DNA of 64,000 nucleotides from Bilabrum cf. latius. Lineage: Eukaryota > Bigyra: Bicosoecida > Bigyra > Bicosoecida. Below, in pieces: positions 1 through 9,828 of the stretch. The position numbers were made by a program, and so were the translations under genes. Where the stretch lies: positions 372,001-436,000 of the forward strand of contig OZ237756.1 in assembly GCA_965178125.1 (NCBI GenBank), written 5' to 3'. The notes under the pieces were generated by a model. The model had not been told where the DNA came from. It made no database searches and was given only the letters and a program-made list of their open reading frames with translations. Every line of letters starts with the position of its first letter. Within the stretch, counting starts at the first letter, position 1.

Positions 1-148
1 CCTGGTTAAGCTCTTCAGCTAGAAACTGGAGTTGTCGCTCATCGGGCATCGGAACCGAAGTGCCCCGCAAATCATGACTTGGGGTCCATTCTTCCGCCAC
101 AGCCAGTGAAGCTCCTGCTACTGACAATAAAGCAGCGATTGATTTCAT
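1..148 (-). CDS. N-terminus of a secreted protein (partial)
   Basis: An ATG at 148 on the minus strand opens a frame that runs off the left edge of the window (49 codons visible). The first 18 residues are a typical signal peptide: a lysine at position 3, then an Ala/Leu/Val-rich core (IAALLSVAGASLA), followed by a polar segment beginning EEWTPSHDL. No domain can be recognised in so short a piece. It is inferred to enter the secretory pathway. It lies upstream of nothing else on its strand and is separated from the MIS12 stop by about 245 bp with no visible feature. Confidence 0.5.
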   Translation of the reverse strand, partial: MKSIAALLSVAGASLAVAEEWTPSHDLRGTSVPMPDERQLQFLAEELNQ

Positions 149-392
149 GCAAAGTAATCAAATAGTAGCTGGATAGGAGTGGCGCAATCTACCGAATCGT
201 GCGTCGAACTCAATTTGGTATATCGTACAAGCACGCAACAGTCCAAGCCAAGCGTCGAGAGGTCGAATCGAGGATTCGACAGGCAGAGTCTCTCAGAATG
301 CAAGTTTATCTGTCGCTCCCTGTCTGAATCGTGCAGCGCGATTCAGGCCTAGACCCCACAGCCCCCCCTCCCAAATCACCCCCCTCACCAAA

Positions 393-1698
393 TCAGCCCC
401 TGCTGCTCCTCCTCCTCCCGCTCGATCGCCTCCGGCCACTGCCTGTGGAACCCTTGGAGGACGCCGCGGTGGAACTCGGCGAACGTTCGCTGCCCCCCTT
501 CGCCCCTTTGCTTCCCACCACCACCTCCTCCACCTCACTGTCCTCGTCCTCATCCTCACCGCCAGCAGCAGCATCAGCAGCATCAGCAGCGAACGGGTCC
601 TCCTCGTCCCCCTAAGCACCTGCCCCGTGCTCGCCCAAAGCAGCCACCGCTGCCTTCATGGCCCCCACATCCACGCCACCCCCTGCCGCAGAGTCCGCAT
701 CGAAAGCCGCCTGCATGCGGCCAAAGGCCCCACCGACAGACGACCGCCGTGCCGTCGCGGCCGCGATGCTCCTCCTTCTGCTCACCTCCTCCTCGCTCTC
801 AACGCGGGCAGCGAGCGCCACGCACAGGCCCTGCAGGCGATGTGCCTGCTCCACCACGCCCTCCACCTCCTGCGCGGCGCCCTTGGGATCGGTTCCGCAG
901 AAGTCCTCGGTCGCTTTCGAGATGGAATCGCTCGCAGACTCGAACTGGGGAAGCCGCTTCTGGTACAGCCGCCTGACGTGCTTAAGGGCACGGCGGCGGC
1001 GCTTCTCCTTGAGAATGGCCTGGTGCTCCTCCGCGATCTGCTGCCGAAGTTCCGCAAGCGCGGCGTCGGTCGCAGCCTCCTCCTCCTCCTTCTCCTCGTC
1101 ACCCTCCTTGCCTCTGGCCTGGTCAGCATCGTCTTGCTCGCCCAAGTCCAGGGTCGGGGGGATATCGAATATGTTTCGCATGACGTACATTTCAAATTTG
1201 TCCATATTCTGGTCGAAGTGCCGACGCAGGTCCTCCACCAGGCTGTCGCAGCCGTGCGCGATTTCGGCGCGCACCTCGCTATCGCTAGGTAGGCGGCGCG
1301 ACTTAGAAGATGTCGGTGCCTTTGGCAGGGCCTGCAAATTATGTTGAGACAGTAACTTCACCATGATAGTAGGCGGGCTGGTCCGCTAAAGCAAGCTTGG
1401 CAACACTACACGTGCAAATGTGTGACTGCAGCCCAATGCAACATTCTCTCACGCTGTCCAGGCCTTCTTCCATTTTATCAAGACCATCGCATATATAATC
1501 ATCAGCAGCATTATAGACTGCGCGGGTGGTAGAGTAGTATTGAGGGATAGCGGCAATACATAGGTCTTAGGCAAATTTCACAGGACCGGCAAGCAAGCAC
1601 GCAAAATAAAGGCCCTCACTGTCCTCGACGAATCGCATCGGATCGAAGCCAAAGTATTGAACGACCCTAGGGTCGGAACTGCTGCCTGCGGCAGCCAT
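393..1698 (-). CDS. MIS12: MIS12/Mtw1-like kinetochore protein
   Basis: Three exons on the minus strand: 1698-1620, 1517-1453 and 1331-393, with introns of 102 and 121 bp (GTGAGG...GCGCAG and GTGAGA...TTGCAG). They splice in phase to a protein of about 360 aa. The N-terminal half matches the MIS12 family: YFGFDPMRFVED, then IYNAADDYICDGL, then NMDKFEMYVMRNIFDIP, which resembles the yeast Mtw1 segment around LELYVLRNV. A charged coiled-coil region and a low-complexity acidic then Arg/Ser-rich tail follow. MIS12 is a subunit of the Mis12/MIND complex that links the inner kinetochore to Ndc80. One in-frame TAG (612-614) precedes the tail; the stop is TGA at 393. Without TAG as Gln the protein would lose about 73 residues. 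The family call rests on motif recognition in the head, so it is good but not certain. Confidence 0.75.
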
Positions 1699-1856
1699 GT
1701 TGAACGTGAATGGCAGTCTGCGTTTTTCGAACAAACGTCTCCGAATCGGCGCCGCGCTTTGCTTAACGGAACCAAACTTGATGCCGGTCCGGCATTGCCG
1801 GACAGGACCCGTGATCCAACGTGCAACGATGCGTTCATATATCATTCTAAACCGAA

Positions 1857-4484
1857 TCACAACCCAAGGAAATACGCGTGCCCCCCAGCGTTCTGAATCG
1901 GGGTGGCAACGGGCGAAGCCAGCGCCCACTCGTACCACGTCTTGGTGGCGCTGCTGCACCGCCACAGGTGCACCTCCACCAGCTCGCCCTTCTTGACAGG
2001 GACGGGCCGCCGAAACGGAAAGTAGATGGGAAACCAGCTGTACATCTGAGGACTGTGCGTCTCTGGCTTGATGCTGCAGAGCACATCCCGGAACAGCCGA
2101 GCCTCGAAGTACCCCGCAAACCCGTGCATGGACGCAGAGGCAGATGCACGGAACTGCAGCGCAGTGTACCGGTCGTTGGCCAGCTCCCCGGGACGCGTCC
2201 TGTTGGGATGCACAAACCGGAAGCACGGCTGGCTCCCCGCCAAAGGCGCAAAGTTGTGGAGCCTCGCAACGTACGCCGTGTCATACCCCTTCAGCTCGTC
2301 TTCGTTCTGGCCCTTGACCGCATTCCAGAGCTTGGAGCTGGTGATGGGCGCGGCAAAACTGGTGTACTCGTAGGGTATGGATATGCCCCCCGGCTTCAGG
2401 AACCTCTGCGCGCCGTCTAGGCACTCCGGGCTCAGCTCGTTGTCCCCGAAGCTGCCCAGGAGCTCGCTCACAAGGATGTCGGCTTGCTCGGGTGCCTTCC
2501 ACGTCCGCATGTCGTGGTTCACAATCGTCACACGGTCGCCCCACCCCTCCGTGAGTGCCCGCCCCCTCAGGGTCACAACCGCGTTCGGGTTCTTCTCCAC
2601 TGCATACACCTTCACGTCCCTGCCCGTCTCGTCTGCCGCCCGAAGTGCCCTGTGCACCAGAGGTCCCCTGCCCGCGCCAACCACCATGAGGACAGTCCGC
2701 TAATCCTCGGGCGTTTCTTTGAGCGCCCCAACCATGGCCTGTAGGTACAGCCTGTACTTGACCGGGTCCTGCTCGAAGGTCTCGTAGGTGCCGCTCTCAA
2801 GGTTATCCATGAGCGGCTGAAGGGGCGCCTGCAGGTAGTCGTAGTACGGGATCTCGTATTCGTCCTTGTCCGTTGGATCCGGCAGGTCGCTGCACAGCGC
2901 GTGGATGGAATTCACGTACGCGATATGCCCGTGCCTGTGCCGCGCAGGCCCCTCCAGAATGAACTGCGCGCCCTGGAGGTACACCCTCTTTGCGAATGCG
3001 GCGTGTTCCCTGGGCAGGACGGGCAGGCCCGTGCGGGATTCCATGGAAAACAACGAAGTATGGATGGCCATGGCCTTGACCGGCTCCCCGATCCAGCGGT
3101 CCAGTTGTTCCCTGGGAGGCAGTTCCTTGGTCAGCTCGAGGAAGGCGCTCACGTGGGGGTTCGAATCGCAGAGGGTCCGGAGGCCGTCCCACACCCGCCA
3201 GGGGTGCTCCACGTCCTCGGGAGATGGCACGCCCGCGGGTGTGACGAGTGCGTCGGTGCTCGCGCCTGCGGCGCCCCCTGTGGCCGCACCGCCATGCGAT
3301 GCACCCTCGGTCAGCTCGCTCAGCGACATGCTCTTGGAGCCCGCCGTGAGGTGCCTTGCCGGCGGAACCTGAGGCGGCGCCGCACAAAGACCGACACTCT
3401 CGGCCTCGGCCTTGGCAGCCGCAACTGGCGTGGAACTGGGAGCGCCATCAACTCCTCCCGAGGTGCCCGCACCGGATGCGGCTCCGGCTCCGGTGACCGC
3501 ATAGCTTACAGCACCCATCCCCTCCTCACCACTCAACGACCCCAATGCGGGGAATTCCCCCGAGGGGATCACCCCCCAGCTGGGGTGCCCCTGCGCGTCC
3601 TCGATCGCGTCCCCCAGCCCCGCAGTCCCCTCCCTCACCCTCAGCAGCAACGAGGATTCGGAGCCGCGGGCCAGGGAGCAAGCGGCAGCAGCGCCAGAGT
3701 TTGCAGCAGGAGCTGCATCCAACCCATCTGCTGCCCCCTTGCCGCCATCACCATCCATGGGCGCTGCGCCGCTCCCGCTTCCGCTGCGGCCCGCCGCTCC
3801 CGCCACAGCAGGGACAGCAGGGACGGCGGGAACGGCGGGCGGACTCACAGCATCCGGGGAGGGGGCACCAGCACCAGCTGCGGCGCCAGCGCTCGCAGTG
3901 GCAGATGCGGGAGTGGTACTGACGGAGGCAAGTGACGCCGCTGCTGCAGGAGAGGAGGCCTGAAGCAGCAGGGCGTCGGCGGCACCGGTGCGCCTGACGA
4001 GCGGTACGCGGATCCAGAAATGCAGGTACGATTGCCCTTGCACGACCTGGTTGATACACCTGGCCAGGTTGTGATACCTATCTCCTGGCAATGGGGCCAC
4101 AACGGCGGTGACGCCGAGATGAGAGGCCCACGCTGCTTCCTGCTTGAACGCCTTCACCCCGGCTTCCCTGACATCTGGCGATGATGCGTCCACGTCGATC
4201 CAATCGGACATTTTGCCGACTACGCTCGAGTTCCAAGTATCCCCCTTCATAATCATGTCAGATCGAGTAGCCGGCGTCTGCCGAGCATCTGACATTCCGG
4301 CGGCATCTCGCCTTGAGCGCGGATGGAACAAGGGAGCAAGCACATAGTCAAAGTCCTCCTCGCTGCCGACCGCTTGTCGCATGTCTCCCACCAAATCAGT
4401 GGTATGGGGAAGATCTTTACCAACCATGACCCTGGGCCACGACATGGCAATGTATGGCTTGGTGAATTGGGGTGCTATTTGCAT
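1857..4484 (-). CDS. PRMT5: Protein arginine methyltransferase 5 (type II)
   Basis: A single-exon gene of 875 aa that makes symmetric dimethylarginine on histones and Sm proteins. The N-terminal TIM-barrel part contains [13 protein letters not shown] and HFWIRVPLV. The catalytic part carries the SAM motif [21 protein letters not shown], the double-E loop [25 protein letters not shown] and the terminal beta-barrel with HGFAGYFEA and [13 protein letters not shown]. An in-frame TAG at 2700-2702 sits just before the SAM motif (TPED-TAG-RTVLMV), so a standard-code reading would split barrel from methyltransferase. The start is the first ATG after an in-frame TGA, and the stop is TGA. The gene is longer than the human protein (637 aa) because of an Ala/Gly/Ser/Pro-rich insertion of about 265 residues after FWIRVPLV. 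That insertion contains one copy of the 10-mer GTGACGAGTG. Confidence 0.95.
3241..3250 (+). other. Dispersed 10-mer GTGACGAGTG (copy 1)
   Basis: Exact copy, in the low-complexity insertion of PRMT5, reverse relative to the gene; extended form GGTGTGACGAGTG. Confidence 0.8.
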
Positions 4485-4735
4485 CCTGCCATTTCAGCAG
4501 AACCCTGTGGAACCTTCGCCGCCCAGGAACACACCAAGGCTTGGTGACCAAGCGTGCCATCATAATCACAAGATCTCTATCCAAACAATCAATTTCAGTC
4601 TTCCATGCAAAGTAGTCCAGAGCGACGCGCGCTTCCATACAGCCTCTCCGCCCGCACGCTGTGGCAACACAGGCCCCAGCACGCGACACACGGCGAAACT
4701 TGAAGTGCTCCCCGCCACCGCTATGCTCCTCCTCC

Positions 4736-6445
4736 TCACTCATCGGTGGCCTGCCTCACCCTCTTCAGAGGTCGATCCACCTTCACCGACTGCGTGAACG
4801 GGTCGTACTTGGCATTGAAGCCCTTCCTCAGATTCTCGCAATACCGCCTCATCCTGACCTTGACGTCGTCGAAATCTTCCGCCACAAAGTATACGGGCTG
4901 GTAGGTAGTGATGGGATAGTCCGTCCCGGCCACGTCGGCGGGCACCCACGGCCTGTACTCGGGCACATCGTCCGTGCCTCCCGCCGGTCGTGTGGGCGAG
5001 CACGCGTACTCGAGTTCTCCAAAGGAACTGAGCAGGCCGGCACCATAAGCTTTCTTCTCCCCGTTCTCGTTGCAGAGACCGAATTCGACGCTGAACCAGT
5101 AGCAAGTGGCCAGTTTCTTGATCTCGTCATCGCTAGCGCCCAGCGAGGCAAGCCCGATCTCCTGGGAGAACTCGGCGAAATCAGGGTCGGCGAACAGGGG
5201 CACGTGGCCTAGCAGCTCGTGGCAGATGTCCGGCTCGGGCGTGTACAAGGGCTTCGTGTGGTGCCGGATGTACTACGTGGAGAAGAACACCCTGAACGCG
5301 AGTGCGTTGAGGAAGTCCCTTGCCGATAGGAGTCCGCTGACAGGACGCAGGGAGAACCCGGTGCAGCCCTGAAGGAACTGGGAGATGTCCTCCAGCTGGG
5401 GGATGGACCTCTCCCCGTACCCGCAATTTCTCTCCAGCAGCGGCATGATTTCTTTGTACTGCTTCACCGCGTACTTGTCCGTCTGCGCCCTCAGCTTGTT
5501 CCAGACGGTAGCCCATGTCTCGACCTCTTCTTCCGTGTATTCCACCCGTGGAATGGGTGTACCATGCCTGTATGTGAGCGCATTATGCACAATGAGCTTG
5601 CGGCGTTCTCTGTACACAGCGTCGGAAAAGCCGGGGTGGTCCGCCTCCAGGTCTTCGCCCGCGTCCAGCGTCTTTGTGCTGAACTTGTCAATGTCCTGGA
5701 CGCGTGTGGGGAACCACGGTACCTCCAATGGGGGCTGTGCGTCCACAGTGAGAGCCTGGGCGTTGAGTTCCCTGATGAGATCGTCGAGTCCCTGCACCGA
5801 TTTCCCGTCGAAGGACACCTCGAAGTCGAAGTTCGGGTCCATCCCCTTGGAGGGCTTGCTCTCGATGTACGTGAGGTTCACGCCGCGGTCCTCGAATATG
5901 CCCAGCAAGCGACGGAGCTCGCCGGGCCTGTCGCGAATGGTCAACTATAACGAGGTGTGACCGGCATCCAGCTGCGAGCAAGAGAAACGTAAGGCTGTGA
6001 ATGCGACAAGATCGATAATCGCGTGAACTCGTCGTGCTTGGCGTGGACTAGAATCGACACGCGAGTCTTACGTCCAATGATTCTCGCTGCCCACCAGAAG
6101 ACACTGACTGCTTCACTTTCTTGTGCCCAGTCACGTGCCCTTCAGCTGTCTGCGAGCAATGATACTAGCGAATGCCACACAGTTGGCCATGATCAATTCT
6201 AGCTCGAGCATACTTGCATGCCACACAGCGTATCCATGCATTTGAGAGCATGGATCGTTGCATTCAATACCACAAATTGATAGAATAGACCAAAATCAGC
6301 ACTGACTAGGTAAAGATGCGAGCAGCTAGGTGCAACAGGAAACCAATCTCACCGAGAGCTAGCGGATACCCACGAAGCGAAAGTTACGAGCTGCACATGA
6401 TCCAATGACCTGTCGCAGGCCCCTTAACTGTCTTAACCCTCGCAT
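4736..6445 (-). CDS. PAH: Phenylalanine 4-hydroxylase (ACT + catalytic domain)
   Basis: A biopterin-dependent aromatic amino acid hydroxylase of about 442 aa, close to the 452 of human PAH. Exon 2 (5971-4736) encodes an ACT regulatory domain ([17 protein letters not shown]...[10 protein letters not shown]) and then the catalytic domain with VPWFP, DADHPGF-like [19 protein letters not shown], the iron ligands DICHELLGH, and the third-ligand region FSVEFGLC. An in-frame TAG (5273-5275) lies in ST-TAG-YIRH, where human PAH has CTQYIRH. A second TAG is at 5945. I infer exon 1 (6445-6353, 31 codons) from an ATG, a GTGAGA donor and a pyrimidine-rich acceptor at 5972. It encodes an Arg-rich leader ([15 protein letters not shown]) that looks like a mitochondrial presequence and also contains a TAG. 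An additional small exon inside the 381-bp intron cannot be excluded. The stop is TGA. Confidence 0.93.
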
Positions 6446-6618
6446 GGTAATGTATGACAGCGAAATGTAGGATGGCCCTTCTTTAAATCATATTTGTACG
6501 TTACAATGATTATAGTACGGTGCTAATGGATCAAATACGATTTTCTGCAGCCAACCGAATAATGGACATCTGCGAATTCTGAGACCTGCTCTTCGTTTTC
6601 GTTGCATCCAACTCTAGG

Positions 6619-9446
6619 ATGTAGAACTATGCTCTTGCGCTTTTGACCACTGCAGCTGTGATGGGAGTTTCGGCCCTGGAACAGGGACTGCTGCCCCCAT
6701 CCAGCTGCACTCAGCTTGAGGCAAACACCGCAAACATTGAGTTCGACTTTTCGAACCGTTGCATCCGAGGATCTGTAAGTTGTGGCAATCCATTTCGCAC
6801 TGTGTTGCCGTTGATGATGTACTGTCTAGAGCCGTATGGTGTGGATACATTGAGTGATGGCAGAGCCGCGTGCGATCTCACTGGCAATCACACTGCGACA
6901 GTCGCATAACTTTATCGTTTCAAGACTTTTCGCGCGGCTTGAGTCGTAATCAGATTATACTTTTTGTTATACAAGTGATTTCGTGTACCGATTGTCCATG
7001 TGGGCTGCCTACATGAGCAAGCCGTTGACCTGTTAATTTGCTCGCCCGCGCAGATGGACGACAACGACGTCACGCTGAATTTCACAGTCACCCCTGCAAT
7101 GGTTGAGGGTAACAAGCGTGTGGATTTCTTCCTGTGGAACATCGACCAGGCCCGGTCCCCGACCTTTAAGGTGGACGGCGCCCAGTGGCTGCAGGCCGTG
7201 GATCTCACAGACGACCAGGGTGAGAGAAGGCAAGCGCCAATTTCAACATTAAATTTGCAATTTCGTTGGGCCAGATAATTTCGGCCGATTCAGTTTTCCG
7301 CATTTTCCTCCCCCACCCCCTGTCAACCCTCATGCAATGCAGGCATCAACGGCGCACGCGTTGGCCTGGTGGAGGAGGGCAGCACCGACACCACCACGTT
7401 CATCGCGACCTACCACGGCGATTTGTGCCCTGGCGACTACTCCATCCAGTTCCAGGGAGTGAACGGGAACTACGGTATCTCGATATTCAGCTTCGAACGT
7501 GAGAAAGAAATGAGCACTGCATGCCATGCATGGGATTGAAGTGTGGGCCACTGCCACACCATAGAGAAGATCTACTCACTGCCATTCGAACTCGTCACAC
7601 CGTACGCACTCGTCACACACCCAACGCAGAGACTGACCTGATCGCCGAGATCTCCAACGACGGCACGGACGGCAGGCCATCCAACGTGGCCGCATATTTC
7701 ATCAGCGGCGCAAACTTTCCGACGTTCAACTTCAAGGGGGATTTCACTGAGAAGCGGTATGCCACCAAGAAGCTCATGTTCAACACCACCGGGGACCTGC
7801 TGTACTCCGGCGTAAACTTCCAGGCCGGTGCTGCCTTCCCCAGCTTGGGGCCTTCATCTGACCAATGGAGGGCGGGTGACATGACGCTGGAGACCGTGTG
7901 GAACAACATTGGGAGGCCGTCGGTTTCGGCTCAGGGCTCCGGATTCTTTTTCGGCATTGGTACTGACACCGTGGACGACGTGTTCTTCAACTGGGCAGAG
8001 AAGGGCCCCGTGTCTTCCGTCAACGTGAGCGTGGTGGGACACGTCGACTACCCCACGGTGTCATGGTCCAGCCCCAGCGGGAGCGTTGTGATTCCGAGTG
8101 ACGAGTCCTTCGAGATCGTGAGGATCGGGCCCATGCCCACCAACTTCCACCGGTTCCAGCCCGACGGTCTCATGCAGTCCGTCCGCATGACGAGTGGGAC
8201 CGGCGAGAACCTGGGCATGGGAGGCGATGCCGAGTTCACCTGCCTGGTGGACAACGTGCCCACCCAGGCAACCACCCAGACGACCTGCACCTCCGACGAG
8301 ATTCCGGCCAACAGCCCCACTTCGTTCAGTTCCAACTTCATACTGACTCCCAGGGAGCGAGACACCCCCGCGTACGTGTACTACAGGATCGAGAGGACCA
8401 CGTGTTTGACCACCTCGTCCGCTTCGTCCGGCCTGACTGAGGACCCCGCCCTGAATGTAACCTTCACTTTGGATTACCAGTCCATCGAGGGCGAGTGCAT
8501 GGATTACACGGACTGCTACGTGGACGGGGACGACCACCCGTCCCTGCGAACCTCTTTCTCCTCCACGGGAAACACAAACAAGATGATCCAGTGCGTGGGC
8601 ATGCCCAAGCGGTCCAACCCCGACTTGTTCGAGTCCCGCTGCATGGAGTGCACCAGCGACTGCCACTGCCCCGGCGGGTCCTACTGCCACACGGACAACG
8701 GAGTGTGCAACGACGGAGTTCGGAACTACCTTTGCGATGGCGACTCCCACCGCATGGCGGGCGTGTGCAAGGTGAAGGACGCGGCCAAGGAGATCATCGG
8801 CAAGCCCTGCCGGACAGACCAGGGGGCGACGTACAGCATCGTGCAGAGCAAGTACCGCCACGTGAGCCTCCCCGGCAGCGCACTCATCATCTCGGAGGGG
8901 GCTGCAGATGACAGGTCCGACGGCATCACCGGCGGCGGTTTCTGCGGCGAGGCGCGCTACTACAACTCGTCCAACGTTGATTTCCCGTCGAGCAACGTGA
9001 AGCGTTCCGGCGCCGCCCGGGCGATCCTGTGGGAAGGCCAGTGCGTCAGCGGCATGTGCCAGGAGTGCAGCGATGGCGAGGTGCAGTGCGCGAGCTCGCA
9101 GACCGGCAACGGTGGCGACAAGATGTGCATCCGCGGCCGGCTCAGGGACACGATCATCGTGGACCAGACCATCCGTACGTTCACGAGCAACACGGTGGCA
9201 GGCACCGCGCTCTCCGGTGTGATGATGATCATCGTGGTGCAGATCATCTTCGTGGTCTACTTTGTCGTGGAGCGTGGCGATGCGCACCGCCAGGAGGAAG
9301 AGGCCAAGGAGGAGAAGAAGAAGGAGCAGGCCGAGCAGAAGGCCGAGAAGGCCCGCAAGGAGCTCGCCGCTCACGACGGCAAGGTGATCGCCAAGGAGGG
9401 CGGAAAGAAGAAGGGCGCAGGCGCCTCGGAGAGCAAGGAGAACTGA
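6619..9446 (+). CDS. Signal-peptide, Cys-rich type I membrane protein, unknown function
   Basis: Four exons (6619-6774, 7054-7219, 7343-7498, 7630-9446) join in phase to 764 aa. Donors are GTAAGT, GTGAGA and GTGAGA; acceptors are GCGCAG, ATGCAG and ACGCAG. The start is ATG followed directly by TAG, giving a signal peptide MQNYALALLTTAAVMGVSA, which only exists if TAG is sense. The ectodomain is beta-rich, has several NxS/T sites and contains a Cys cluster (CMECTSDCHCPGGSYC and following). A single hydrophobic span near residue 690 (MMIIVVQIIFVVYFVV) is followed by a long Lys/Glu-rich cytoplasmic tail (KKEQAEQKAEKARKE). I do not recognise a family; HAP2/GCS1 was considered and not supported. 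It is probably a surface protein. Intron 3 carries two tandem copies of the CTCGTCACAC motif. The stop is TGA. Confidence 0.8.
7607..7616 (-). other. Dispersed 10-mer GTGACGAGTG (copy 2)
   Basis: Exact copy inside intron 3 of the membrane-protein gene; a 9/10 copy lies 18 bp to its left (7589-7598). Confidence 0.8.
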
Positions 9447-9828
9447 GCGAGAACGAGCGAGCGCTGATTATGTGCATGCTGCACTCTTTCAGTTGAACGC
9501 TTTGATGACTGGGTAGATTTGAACCGGGCTTCACTCTGGTTTCGAGCGACTGGTACATCAGCATTGGTTTTGCCATTGCCTTGCATTGATTCCCCGCGCC
9601 TGGTGCGGTTCGGGCACGAAGGGCGGTGCTGGTAAATGTATCTCCACTCAGTATGACTTCAATCAGGTTCGCATCAGTCAACATTGTATGCGCGGGTCTA
9701 CTTAGCCCCCTTCAACGAAGTGGAAGTGGTGGAACGACCGTGAATATTCAAGCAAACTTATATGAAGCTGTTACTTCTTAAATTAAGCTGTGCAGTGGCA
9801 TAACATAGCCACCTAAATAGCAACCAAA
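9447..9828. other. Convergent intergenic spacer
   Basis: This 382-bp spacer separates the 3' end of the membrane-protein gene from the 3' end of the minus-strand gene at 9829. It is AT-richer than its neighbours around 9740-9830 (including TTAAATTAAG). I see no ORF, RNA gene or repeat in it, and it most likely holds the two facing 3' UTRs and polyadenylation sites. Confidence 0.5.

Noticed and set aside
1567-2226. Minus-strand ORF of 219 codons overlapping PRMT5 and the MIS12 5' end
   Set aside because: Most of it is an out-of-frame shadow of PRMT5; only its last part (from ATG 1698) is real, as MIS12 exon 1.
8061-9374. 437-codon minus-strand ORF
   Set aside because: Shadow of the membrane-protein exon caused by high GC and codon bias; low-complexity, no domain.
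6619-9446. Identification of the membrane protein as gamete fusogen HAP2/GCS1
   Set aside because: Signal peptide, Cys-rich ectodomain, one TM and basic tail fit superficially, but I could not find the HAP2-GCS1 domain motif.
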